In this document: positions 32,247-40,755 of the stretch, piece after piece
Layout: every line of letters begins with the position of its first letter
Numbering within the stretch: position 1 is the first letter of the stretch
Assembly: GCA_020073215.1 (NCBI GenBank)
Contig: JAIQFO010000010.1
Coordinates: 1-64,000 of the forward strand
Reading direction: 5' to 3'
Source of the DNA: Terriglobia bacterium
GTDB lineage: Bacteria; Acidobacteriota; Terriglobia; Terriglobales; Acidobacteriaceae
DNA: 64,000 bases
The notes under the pieces: model-generated
Told to the model about the DNA's origin: nothing
The model's database searches: none
Seen by the model: only the letters and a program-made list of their open reading frames with translations
Position numbers and translations under genes: made by a program

Positions 32247-33479
32247 TTAGCGCTGCTCTTCCGGCGGCGAGTTCAGGAAGGCAAGCAAATCGCCGACATC
32301 GCTTTCCTCCAGCGTAGGCCAGCCAATGCCTACCGACTGCGTCTCCGTGTTCATCTGCTGGCCGTGGCGCCAGAGCGCAACCGACAAATTGATGGAGTTG
32401 TAAGTACGTCCTCGGAGCCCGGGCGCGCGCGCGGTCCCTTCGGCATTTTCACCATGACAGCGGCTGCAACCTCGCCACTTGAACACGCTGGCTCCAACAT
32501 GCGGCGAACCGGCCGGATCAACGTAGCGAAGGCTGTAGAGGAACGCAAAAACATCGGTCATCTCTTGTGCTGACAGTTGCGGGCGCGCGATGCCTTGCCG
32601 CGTCATCGCCTGTTCCATGAGCGGAGAATGGCTGACCATGGTGCCGCCCAGTTCGGTAAAGGTCTCGGGCAAGGGCTGCTCCGGCCCAAGGTTTGGTCCC
32701 TCCATCTGGTCCGCGGCGCGAATCGAGTGACACCCGGTGCAGGACTTCTGCTGAAATACCTGCCATCCGCGCGCGGGATCGCCATGTGGAACCGGGCCGT
32801 GCGGGCTGTTTTGCCGCACGAACGCATACAGGTCCCGCAGCTCATGACCCTGAAATTGCGGCCAGGCAATGCCTTCGCGCTCGGCGGCCTGACGCATGCC
32901 CGAGGCGTGATTCCAGAGGGCTTCGGTCCACTCCATGGGCCCGGTCAGATCGCTAGCCGCCGTCAGGTCGGGCCCGATCCTCCCGCCCACTCCGTCCGCG
33001 GCATGGCAACGTATGCAGCCTTTGCTGGTAAAGAGCTCGTGCCCGCGCGCCGGATCTCCCGGATCATCCACGTGGCGGGACATGTAAAGGTAGGCGAGCA
33101 GCTGGGCGACGTCGTCGTAGCTGAGATCGGGGTAGGAAACCCCGTCGGCGTGCATGCGTTCCCACATCCGGGGCGCGTGATTCCACATGGCCGTGACCAG
33201 CTGGGGCAGACTTGATTGCGCGGGTCTCTTGCGGCCCAGGTCGGGCCCCACTTTGCCGCCCTCGCCATTGACCGAGTGGCATCGCACGCAGCCTTTGTCG
33301 CGGAACACTACGCTGCCTTGTTGGGGGCTGCCCTCCAGAAAAGCGGACCAGCGTTCGCGCGCGCGCCGGCTTTGGGTAACGACGGCTCCGGTGAAGGCAA
33401 GGACGGCGACTGCAGCCAGCAGCGTCCACACCATCAACGGAAGCGGCAGGCGCCCATCGGAACCCTCGCTACGTGACAC
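32247..33479 (-). CDS. Membrane-anchored tetraheme cytochrome c with four tandem domains
   Basis: A 410-residue protein: short N-terminus, one transmembrane anchor (MVWTLLAAVAVLAFTGAVV), then four cytochrome c repeats with CVRCH (64-68), CIRCH (155-159), CTGCH (247-251) and CSRCH (338-342). Each repeat has a WNHAxxM-like segment that may supply the axial Met (AMWNHAPRM, ALWNHASGM, TMVSHSPLM, ALWRHGQQM). I start at GTG 33479: GGAGG lies 6 nt upstream and a sigma-54-type promoter ends about 25 bp upstream; in-frame starts at 33530-33533 would lie outside such a transcript. First gene of the electron-transfer operon. Confidence 0.88.
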   Translation of the reverse strand: MSRSEGSDGRLPLPLMVWTLLAAVAVLAFTGAVVTQSRRARERWSAFLEGSPQQGSVVFRDKGCVRCHSVNGEGGKVGPDLGRKRPAQSSLPQLVTAMWNHAPRMWERMHADGVSYPDLSYDDVAQLLAYLYMSRHVDDPGDPARGHELFTSKGCIRCHAADGVGGRIGPDLTAASDLTGPMEWTEALWNHASGMRQAAEREGIAWPQFQGHELRDLYAFVRQNSPHGPVPHGDPARGWQVFQQKSCTGCHSIRAADQMEGPNLGPEQPLPETFTELGGTMVSHSPLMEQAMTRQGIARPQLSAQEMTDVFAFLYSLRYVDPAGSPHVGASVFKWRGCSRCHGENAEGTARAPGLRGRTYNSINLSVALWRHGQQMNTETQSVGIGWPTLEESDVGDLLAFLNSPPEEQR

Positions 33480-33503
33480 AGTCAGCCTCCGGTGGAAAAC
33501 TCC

Positions 33504-33519
33504 CGCAATCGCTTGGCCA
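33504..33519 (-). promoter_or_regulatory. Sigma-54-type -24/-12 promoter of the electron-transfer operon
   Basis: On the minus strand: TGGCCAAGCGATTGCG, matching TGGC-N8-TTGC with the invariant GG and GC exactly 10 bp apart. Transcription would start near 33493, just ahead of the GGAGG (33486-33490) and GTG start of the tetraheme gene. The adjacent activator gene has the sigma-54-contacting GAFTGA loop. Confidence 0.7.
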
Positions 33520-33608
33520 CAGCTGGACATCAACGTATTTCCAACCTCTGATCATGGAGGCATTTAGTGGTAGCGGTGGTGAACCGCGGCTGGCCTGGCT
33601 CCGGTACC

Positions 33609-33625
33609 TGTCAGAAAATCGGACA
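33609..33625. promoter_or_regulatory. 17-bp palindrome, putative upstream activator site, copy 1
   Basis: TGTCAGAAAATCGGACA, an inverted repeat with one mismatch, centred about 105 bp upstream of the -24/-12 element, the usual range for an NtrC-type activator. The shared consensus with 32228-32244 is TGTCNGANANTCGGACA. Confidence 0.6.
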
Positions 33626-33640
33626 GTTCCCGGGCCCGTG

Positions 33641-35017
33641 CTAGGTCTCGGTTCGATACTCCTTTAGCTTCCGATAAAGCGTGTCGCGAGAAATACCCAG
33701 CAGGGCTGCGGCCTTGCTCCGATTTCCTTCCGCGATCCGGAGCGCCCGCTCGATCGCCATCCGCTCCAGCGGTTCAATGGCTAAGGTCTGTTCGACACCC
33801 TTGGCGGGTAGGTCTGCCAGCCCAGCCGGATCGAGCAGAGGCCACAGGTCTTTTTCCGTGATGGTCTGCGGATTGTCGTGCGACAACGCGGCCAGACTTT
33901 CGAGCAGATTCTCCAGTTCACGGACGTTGCCCGGAAACGAGTACCGCAACAGCAGTTCCATGGCGCCACGCTGGAGGGCGATCGCCCGTTCGTAGCGTTG
34001 TTCGAGCTTCTGCAATGTGTGTTGAGTCAACACCAGAATGTCCTCGGGACGAGCGCGCAATGGAGGAATTTCGATGACTACCGTGGCGATTCGAAAATAG
34101 AAATCCTGGCGAAGCTGATCGCTGCGAAGCTCGGCGTTGGTGTGATTGGTTGCGGCGACGATTCGCACATCCACGGGAATTGCCCGAGTGCCGCCCACCG
34201 GCCGCACCTCTTTATCCTGCAGCACGCGCAACAGCTTCGCCTGAACCTCTTTCGGCATCTCGCCGACCTCGTCGAGGAACAATGTCCCCCGTGCCGCGGA
34301 AGCAAAGATGCCCACTCCGTCCGCGAACGCGCCGGTGAAAGCGCCGCGGCGATAGCCAAACAGTTCGCTCTCGACCAGCTCTCGCGGCAAGGCAGCGCAA
34401 TTCACCGGAACGAACTGGTTCGCCGCGCGCCCACTGGCGGCATGAATGGCGCGCGCCAGCAGTTCTTTCCCGGTGCCGGTCTCTCCCAATACGAGGACCG
34501 GCGAATCCGACTCCGCGACGGTTCGTGCCTTCTCTACCACCCGCTGCATCACTGGCGACACGTACACGAGCGAGTCAAACGACGGGCAGTAGCGATGCAG
34601 ATTGCTCTCCAGTTGCGAGACGCGGCTGCGCAACCGGAATACCTCCAAGATTCTCCCCACCTTCTTCTTCACCGCATCGGGTTCCAGCGGCTTGGTCAGA
34701 TAGTCTTCGGCTCCGCGCTTGATGGCCTCGACCGCGGTTTCAATCGTGCCGAAGCCGGTCATGATCATCACCGGCAGATCAGGATTCTGGCGGCGCAACT
34801 GCTCCATCAGCGTGATTCCGTCGGTCGCGGGCATCATCAGATCCAACAGCGCCAGGCAAATGCCGGGGTTTCTCTGCTGGATGGCCAACGCCTGCTCGCC
34901 ATCATGCGCAGTTTCGACCTCGTATCCCTCTTCCACCAGGAACTCCTTCAGGGTCCGGGTGAGGCTGGGATCGTCGTCCACCACCAGCACCGTGCACTTT
35001 GTCGCCGCTTCGCTCAT
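33641..35017 (-). CDS. NtrC-family sigma-54-dependent response regulator
   Basis: A 458-residue regulator with three domains: receiver (VLVVDDDPSLTRTL, phosphoacceptor Asp59 in LALLDLMMPATDG, Lys in LTKPLEP), AAA+ domain (Walker A GETGTGKE at 178-185, sigma-54 loop GAFTGA at 225-230, Walker B GTLFLDEVGEM), and a Fis-type helix-turn-helix at the C-terminus (NRSKAAALLGISRDTLYRKLKEY). Its start overlaps the kinase stop codon as ATGA. It lies directly upstream of the electron-transfer operon, which carries a matching promoter and palindromes, so that operon is its likely target. Confidence 0.95.
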   Translation of the reverse strand: MSEAATKCTVLVVDDDPSLTRTLKEFLVEEGYEVETAHDGEQALAIQQRNPGICLALLDLMMPATDGITLMEQLRRQNPDLPVMIMTGFGTIETAVEAIKRGAEDYLTKPLEPDAVKKKVGRILEVFRLRSRVSQLESNLHRYCPSFDSLVYVSPVMQRVVEKARTVAESDSPVLVLGETGTGKELLARAIHAASGRAANQFVPVNCAALPRELVESELFGYRRGAFTGAFADGVGIFASAARGTLFLDEVGEMPKEVQAKLLRVLQDKEVRPVGGTRAIPVDVRIVAATNHTNAELRSDQLRQDFYFRIATVVIEIPPLRARPEDILVLTQHTLQKLEQRYERAIALQRGAMELLLRYSFPGNVRELENLLESLAALSHDNPQTITEKDLWPLLDPAGLADLPAKGVEQTLAIEPLERMAIERALRIAEGNRSKAAALLGISRDTLYRKLKEYRTET

Positions 35018-36330
35018 GCCATAACCTTCTCTGTAGCCGCCGCTTGCCGCGAGAGCGGCAACTCGATTCGCACCGCCGTTCCCTGGTTCGGCACGCTATC
35101 GATCCGAATGGAGCCTTCGTGCTCCTGCAAGATGGTTGCGGCAATCGACAAGCCCAACCCCGTGCCTTTGCCCACTGGCTTGGTGGTGAAAAACGGCTCG
35201 AAAATGTGCGGCAAGTTCTCCGGCCCAATCCCGCAGCCGTCGTCTTCCACGGAGATGTGAACCCGATCATCTGTCGGGTGGCAGCGAACCGTGATATTTC
35301 CCTTCGGCGGAACGGCGTCCAGGGCGTTCGTGATAAGAATCAGGAACAAAGCCTCAATCTGGTTGCGATCGGCCATGACCGCACACCCGTTCGCCGGATC
35401 CATATCGAGCGTCAGGTGGATCTGCTTCGCCATCAGTTGCGGGCTCAGGAAACTTAAGACCGAATCAAGTGTGTCTGTGATTGCTTCCACACGCCGGGTT
35501 AGTTGTGGCCGGCGGCTGAAGTCCAACAACCGGCGGACAAACTGCTGGCAGTAACGAATGCTGCTCTCCAGATCGCCAAGATCGGCGTCCACGCCGGCGT
35601 TCTGGGCATGCTTGCGCGCGAGCTCCACCCGCAAGAGCATGGAGGCCAGCGGCGTATTCAGGTGGTGCGCCGTGCCAGCCGCCATCTGGCCCATGGTGGT
35701 CAGTTTCTCGACCTGCAGCAACGTTTGCCGCAGACGGATCCGTTCCCGAATATCCGTGCTGACCTCCAGGAAGTAACGTCCGGGCTCTTCTTCGTGGTAG
35801 GGAAGCACGTTGGTTTGCACGTCAACCAGGGTGCCCTGCTTGGTCGAATGTCGGGTCTCGACATCCAGCACCGGCTTGCCTTGGGAGGCTTGCGCGAGAA
35901 ACCCCTGCATCTCGCTTTGCTTTTCGGCGGGGATGGTCGGCAGCATGTTCCCCAACACTTCCGCGCGCGTGTAGCCGTAGAGATCCTCAGCCGCGGCGTT
36001 CCATTCCACGACCCTGAGGTCGGAGTCGAAAAGCGCGATGGCCGCGGGAGAGCAATTGAGAATTCCGCGATAGCGTGCCCGCGATCGCCGGAGCTGCCGC
36101 TCGCTGGCACGGCGCGCCCGCAACACGAACCAGGCGGCCCAGAACGCCAGCAGTAACGAGGAAACCACGCCCCGGCTCACGTACAGGTAGTGCAGAGTGA
36201 GGTAATCCACATCGCGGAAGAAATGGGATTCCAGCAGTTCCCAGACCGCGAACACAAGTCCGATAATGCTGATGCTGGAAAGCGCCAGCGTGGCCCAAAA
36301 CCACCGCCGCTCAGGAATGTCGTCGCTCAT
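35014..36330 (-). CDS. Membrane sensor histidine kinase with PAS domain
   Basis: A 438-residue kinase: two transmembrane helices (about 11-30 and 52-70) around a short loop, a PAS domain (ILNCSPAAIALFDSDLRVVEWNAAAEDLYGYTRAEVLG), an H-box MGQMAAGTAHHLNTPLASM with the phosphorylated His222, and an HATPase domain (ITNALDAVPPKGNITV, DDGCGIGPENLPHIFEPFFTTK, GTGLGLSIAATI). It is coupled by a 4-bp overlap to the sigma-54 activator gene. The short periplasmic loop suggests sensing in or near the membrane, or through PAS. A CRP/FNR-type box lies upstream. Confidence 0.95.
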   Translation of the reverse strand: MSDDIPERRWFWATLALSSISIIGLVFAVWELLESHFFRDVDYLTLHYLYVSRGVVSSLLLAFWAAWFVLRARRASERQLRRSRARYRGILNCSPAAIALFDSDLRVVEWNAAAEDLYGYTRAEVLGNMLPTIPAEKQSEMQGFLAQASQGKPVLDVETRHSTKQGTLVDVQTNVLPYHEEEPGRYFLEVSTDIRERIRLRQTLLQVEKLTTMGQMAAGTAHHLNTPLASMLLRVELARKHAQNAGVDADLGDLESSIRYCQQFVRRLLDFSRRPQLTRRVEAITDTLDSVLSFLSPQLMAKQIHLTLDMDPANGCAVMADRNQIEALFLILITNALDAVPPKGNITVRCHPTDDRVHISVEDDGCGIGPENLPHIFEPFFTTKPVGKGTGLGLSIAATILQEHEGSIRIDSVPNQGTAVRIELPLSRQAAATEKVMA

Positions 36331-36406
36331 GAATCCATCGTGTCGCGGCGGCCCCAGGTTCCCCCGTCCGATGGCGGAAATCGTATCCGGCCCGGAAACA
36401 TCTCGC

Positions 36407-36422
36407 TGTGATCAAGATCACA
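36407..36422. promoter_or_regulatory. CRP/FNR-type binding site before the histidine kinase gene
   Basis: TGTGATCAAGATCACA is a perfect TGTGA-N6-TCACA palindrome with 7-bp arms. On the kinase strand a TACGAT (36380-36385) could be the -10 box; the transcript would then start near 36374, placing the site at about -41, the class II activator position. Confidence 0.65.
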
Positions 36423-36800
36423 ATGGCGGATTATGTGGGGCACCGAAGCCCCGATCCAATTCAAAGCTTAGTCCACTCTGGCGGGGTCGCTCTGTTACCA
36501 GGCCGCATGATCGAGAGCCGGGCGGCGCAGATTTGTGGGTTCGGCTTGGCAGCCTCCAAGTTCCCTCGCTGGCGCCTTCACGGCTCTTTTCTCAGAGCGG
36601 TTTGACACAACAAAACACAGTCACCGTAAACCGGATCGCGTCCCTCGCAAAATCACCGGCTCGCTACGAAAATGTCAACCAGCTTCCTCCAAAATCCCGC
36701 TTATTAAATTGTTTCAATAGCACGTTATACGATTTTCCATAGTGCGAAATCCGCTCTCCGTAAGTTGGTAGCCGCTCCTTGTGGGTATCCGAAAAATATC

Positions 36801-36830
36801 TTGACAAAGAGGGCGGCCCTACACTATAAG
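36801..36830 (+). promoter_or_regulatory. Sigma-70-type promoter of the second TonB receptor
   Basis: TTGACA (36801-36806), 18-bp spacer, TATAAG (36825-36830). Predicted start near 36837 gives a leader of about 125 nt before the ATG at 36961. Confidence 0.65.
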
Positions 36831-36960
36831 CCCTTGATCAGGAATAAGCGGTTAGATTTGTTTTGTGCGCGGCGGGGGCGGCCGCGAAAGCTACAAGAGG
36901 TCGGCGGGAACCCGGGCGTTGCACGGCGACGCCCCAGGGGCCGCATTTCGGAGGGGGGAT

Positions 36961-39900
36961 ATGCACCTGACACGGTGGAATCGGCGGGAAAGCATTCTGG
37001 TATTGGCGGTCGTGCTGCTGGTGTGCGGGCAGGTATTCGCCGGCGTGACGGCCAGCATTTCGGGAACGGTGAAAGACACGAGCGGGGCTGCGATCGCAGG
37101 CGCGACCGTAACCGCGACGAATGTCGAAACTGCTATCGCACTGACCCAGACCTCGAACAGCCAAGGGTTCTATTCCTTCCAGTCTTTGCCCTTGGGGAAA
37201 TACACCATTGATGTGGCACAGAAGGGTTTTAAGATCTATCGGCAGACTGGCGTCGCGCTGGATGTGAACGCTGCACTGACCGTGGACGCGACGTTGCAGG
37301 TGGGACAAATGACTGAAAAGGTCGAGGTCTCCGCCGACATGCTGCACGTGGAAACGATTTCCTCGCAAATGGGAGAGGTGATCGAAGGCAAGCGGATAAC
37401 GGATGTACCGCTAATCTCCAGAAGTTACACGGACCTGTTGGCCCTCCAGCCAGGAGTAGTTCCATCTGCCTCACCGATGAGCGGAGCTTATGGGGGACCG
37501 TTCATTTCCGCCGGGTTCACCGTGCCGCTCGTATCGGGTGACTTGGGCTCGGGAGCACTCTCCGTCAACGGAATGCGCGAATCGGCGAATGGGTTCATCT
37601 TAAACGGCATCCTTGTTCAAGAAATCGGCTATTCGGGGGCGGGAGCGATACCGAACCTGGACTCGATTGACGAATTTCGAATTCTGACCAACAACGTCGA
37701 TGCCGAATACGGCAACTATGCCGGAGCCCAAATCAACGTCGTGACCAAGTCGGGCACGAACCAGTGGCACGGCAACCTCTTCGAGTTTGTTCGTAACACT
37801 AGCTTGAACGCGCGAAACTATTTCGATCAGCCCGGAGTAAAGGGGGCTTATCACGAGAACCAGTTTGGCGGAACATTCGGTGGCCCCATCGTTCGGGACA
37901 AAATGTTCTTCTTTGCGGATTACCAGGGCGATCGAGTCATTCAAGCGAAACCCCAAACGATTACGGGTGCACCGACTACGGCCATGGAATCGGGCGATTT
38001 CTCGGGGATTATTGCAGAAAGTCTGACTGGAGTTGTGAGTGGACCCGCATGGGCGACGCAATTGACCTCACAGCTAGGCCAGACTGTGACCGCGGGCGAG
38101 CATTACTACGTTGCGGGCTGCACGACATCTGCGCAGTGTGTGTTCCCGAATGCACAGTTGTCACCCCTTGCGTTTTCGTTTATTTCACAGAAGCTCCTGC
38201 AATACATCGTGCCCGGTCCCGATTCTTCCATCGATCCTACAACGGGCTTGACTACGTTTTCGACGAGTGCGGGCAAGGTCAATATCCACGATAACAAGTT
38301 CAGTGGACGACTGGACGCCAACTCACGGTTTGGTTTGTTGAGTGGATATTACTACTTTGACCGTTTCGATCGAGTTGACCCTTATTGGCCAGGAAATGCT
38401 CCGGTCTATCCGGGATTCGCCATCGAGGGAAAAGGTCAGACTCACAACATCAACCTGGGCGCCACAAAAACCCTGAGCGCGGCATCGGTGAACGAACTGC
38501 GCATCGGTTACTTCCGGTTGAACACAACTCTGAATCAGCCGCTGGGCGGCACGAATACGAAACTTTCGGATCTTGGCTTCGACTCTGGCGCTGGTGGAGC
38601 TCCCGGCATCTTTGTTGGAACACCGAGCGTCGAAGGCGTCCCAGAAATTGATTTTAACAATTTCATCATCGGGGTGCCGAGCCGCCCCAATCAACTGATC
38701 GACAATATCTACCAGGTTTCCGACGGCTTCAGTAAGGTGATTGGCACGCACACGATCAAGTTTGGCGGACAATTTCACTTTAACCAGCTCGAAGAGAATC
38801 TTTCCAACGTCGCGAATGGAAATTTCTTCTTTGGCCCGAATTTCAGTGGCCAGGCGAGCGAAACCGGGAGCGACTTCGTGGACTTCCTGCTTGGGGCTCC
38901 TGCTTCCTATGTACAGGGACAGTCCTATCCCTCTTACGGGCGCAGCTTCTACATGGGGTTCTACGGCCAGGACAGCTGGCGTGCGCGTCCGAATCTGACC
39001 TTGAACTTCGGGCTGCGTTACGACGTCAGCTCTCCCTGGTGGGAGAAGTTCAATGAAATTCAAACCTTGATTCCGGGCGAACAATCCGTTGTATTTCCTG
39101 GCTCTCCGAAAGGCTGGGTTTTTCCTGGCGACCCGCATGTGCCTCGTACTCTGGCTCCCACCCGCTGGAATAACTTTGCCCCTCGGATCGGGCTGGCCTA
39201 TTCGTTCGGAGATCACGACGGGGCGATGGGCAAGATCCTCGGCAAGTCGGGTTCCTCAAGTATTCGTGCCGGTTACACAATTTCGTACTCCGCCTTCGAG
39301 GGCGCGACCGACTTCAATGAAATCGGAGACGCACCCTTTGGCAACTACACCGGACAGAACGAATCAAGGTTTGCGGCACCGTTCACAAACCGGGCGAGCG
39401 GGACGTCGATTCAGAATCTGTTCCCGGTCGCTCCTCCGCCAAAGCACTTCTCAGCGAGCCACCCGGCGAGCGGTCCCCCATATGACACACTTCCTGAGTT
39501 CTTTACGGCCTTTGGGACAATCGGCAGCTCTCCGGCTTTCTTCAATGGAAATCGGTTGCCGTACGCGGAGAACTACGAGCTCTCTTTGCAAAGGCAGATC
39601 AGCGCAAAGGATTTGCTAACGGTGAGTTATGTGGGGACTCAGGGACATCGGCTCTTGTCTTCGAGGTCGGCGAATCCAGGCAGCCCCGCGCTATGTAAAC
39701 AACTCGCGACTGAAGGTGCCATTGTCGTTGGATCAAATCCCCCCACCACTTGTGGCGCAGGCCTCGAAAACGCGGTCTATCAACTTCCGGACGGTAGCTT
39801 TCAGCCTGGAACACGCCTGGCGTTTCCTGGGGTCATAGATCCAACACTTGGCGCAATCGTGCCGTTTGGGAACGACTCCTACTTCATCACCTCGGGCAAG

Positions 39901-40641
39901 TCTTCCTACAATTCCGCTCAAGTGAATTTCCGGCACACGTCAACCCGTTCGCAGGTACTTCTCGGTTACACCTACAGCAAGGCTCTGGATAACGCCTCTG
40001 GCTATGGCGAGCAGATGAATCCGGTGAATCCAAGCCTCAGCCGCGGGCTGGCAGCTTTTGATACAAGACACAATTTTGTTGTGAGCTACACCTATGTCCT
40101 CCCTATCGACCGGCTAGGGGGGCCAAAACGCCTGACGAACGGCTGGTCAATCAGCGGTGTAACCACTCTTGCCACCGGGCTTCCGATCACCTTGGTTGAA
40201 ACCGATGATCATTCTCTGTTGGGCACAGCCTTTGGTGGTCCCATTGTTCAATCGGTAGATACCCCGGACCAAATTGGTCCACTTCACATCATGGACCCAC
40301 GAAAAACAAGCAACCATCTGTATTTCGACACAACTGCCTTTCAGACCTCTACGATCGGTGTGGAAGGAAATGCTAGGCGGAGGTTCTTTAGTGGTCCTGG
40401 AATCAACAACTGGAATATGGCTTTCCACAAGGACACTGCGCTTACGGAGCGAGTAAACCTTCAATTCCGGGCAGATTTCTTCAATTTCTTCAACCACGCG
40501 CAGTTCGCGACACCTCTTGGCCTCTGCGGGGGGCCCCCTACAAGCGTGGTCAACTGCTCGACCTCGGGCAATTTCGGCCAAGTAACGTCAACTTCATTGC
40601 TGCCTCGCACCGGCCAGCTCTCGCTGAAGTTGAGCTTCTAG
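36961..40641 (+). CDS. TonB-dependent receptor, Oar-like, second copy
   Basis: A 1226-residue outer-membrane receptor: signal peptide (ILVLAVVLLVCGQVFA), carboxypeptidase-regulatory-like domain (ASISGTVKDTSGAAIAGATVTATNVET ... SLPLGKYTIDVAQKGF), plug (LSVNGMRESANGFILNGI, FRILTNNVDAEYGNYAGAQINVVTKSGTNQWHGNLF), beta-barrel, terminal LSLKLSF. GGAGGGG precedes ATG 36961; an open frame to 36865 adds 32 Gly/Arg-rich residues that are untranslated leader. It precedes the inositol-type cluster on the same strand, so it might import a cyclitol glycoside, but a hairpin separates them and this is only inference. Confidence 0.92.
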   Translation: MHLTRWNRRESILVLAVVLLVCGQVFAGVTASISGTVKDTSGAAIAGATVTATNVETAIALTQTSNSQGFYSFQSLPLGKYTIDVAQKGFKIYRQTGVALDVNAALTVDATLQVGQMTEKVEVSADMLHVETISSQMGEVIEGKRITDVPLISRSYTDLLALQPGVVPSASPMSGAYGGPFISAGFTVPLVSGDLGSGALSVNGMRESANGFILNGILVQEIGYSGAGAIPNLDSIDEFRILTNNVDAEYGNYAGAQINVVTKSGTNQWHGNLFEFVRNTSLNARNYFDQPGVKGAYHENQFGGTFGGPIVRDKMFFFADYQGDRVIQAKPQTITGAPTTAMESGDFSGIIAESLTGVVSGPAWATQLTSQLGQTVTAGEHYYVAGCTTSAQCVFPNAQLSPLAFSFISQKLLQYIVPGPDSSIDPTTGLTTFSTSAGKVNIHDNKFSGRLDANSRFGLLSGYYYFDRFDRVDPYWPGNAPVYPGFAIEGKGQTHNINLGATKTLSAASVNELRIGYFRLNTTLNQPLGGTNTKLSDLGFDSGAGGAPGIFVGTPSVEGVPEIDFNNFIIGVPSRPNQLIDNIYQVSDGFSKVIGTHTIKFGGQFHFNQLEENLSNVANGNFFFGPNFSGQASETGSDFVDFLLGAPASYVQGQSYPSYGRSFYMGFYGQDSWRARPNLTLNFGLRYDVSSPWWEKFNEIQTLIPGEQSVVFPGSPKGWVFPGDPHVPRTLAPTRWNNFAPRIGLAYSFGDHDGAMGKILGKSGSSSIRAGYTISYSAFEGATDFNEIGDAPFGNYTGQNESRFAAPFTNRASGTSIQNLFPVAPPPKHFSASHPASGPPYDTLPEFFTAFGTIGSSPAFFNGNRLPYAENYELSLQRQISAKDLLTVSYVGTQGHRLLSSRSANPGSPALCKQLATEGAIVVGSNPPTTCGAGLENAVYQLPDGSFQPGTRLAFPGVIDPTLGAIVPFGNDSYFITSGKSSYNSAQVNFRHTSTRSQVLLGYTYSKALDNASGYGEQMNPVNPSLSRGLAAFDTRHNFVVSYTYVLPIDRLGGPKRLTNGWSISGVTTLATGLPITLVETDDHSLLGTAFGGPIVQSVDTPDQIGPLHIMDPRKTSNHLYFDTTAFQTSTIGVEGNARRRFFSGPGINNWNMAFHKDTALTERVNLQFRADFFNFFNHAQFATPLGLCGGPPTSVVNCSTSGNFGQVTSTSLLPRTGQLSLKLSF

Positions 40642-40669
40642 AGAGCTGCAGAACAACAGGAAAACACCA

Positions 40670-40689
40670 CGGGGGACTGCGGTTCCCCG
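40670..40689 (+). terminator. Hairpin terminator after second TonB receptor
   Basis: CGGGGGAC-TGCG-GTTCCCCG forms an 8-bp stem (one G-U pair) with a 4-nt loop, followed by AAATTTTC, 28 bp after the receptor stop codon. Confidence 0.6.
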
Positions 40690-40755
40690 AAATTTTCTGA
40701 GAGAGTGGTTCAGACAGCGCACGCACTCTGGCGATAAGGAAACGAGTTCCCGAGT

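Larger units (their letters stand above)
36331..36960. other. Long divergent intergenic region (kinase gene / TonB receptor gene)
   Basis: About 630 bp without a credible gene. It holds the CRP/FNR-type box and a candidate -10 for the leftward kinase gene, and a good sigma-70-type promoter for the rightward TonB receptor gene. The middle part (about 36430-36780) shows nothing I can interpret. Confidence 0.5.

Noticed and set aside
33480-33533. ATG or TTG starts of the tetraheme cytochrome at 33530-33533
   Set aside because: They lie upstream of the predicted transcript start and lack the well-spaced GGAGG found before GTG 33479.
33878-35260. A 460-codon plus-strand open frame opposite the sigma-54 activator
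   Set aside because: Antisense to a three-domain regulator with intact motifs.
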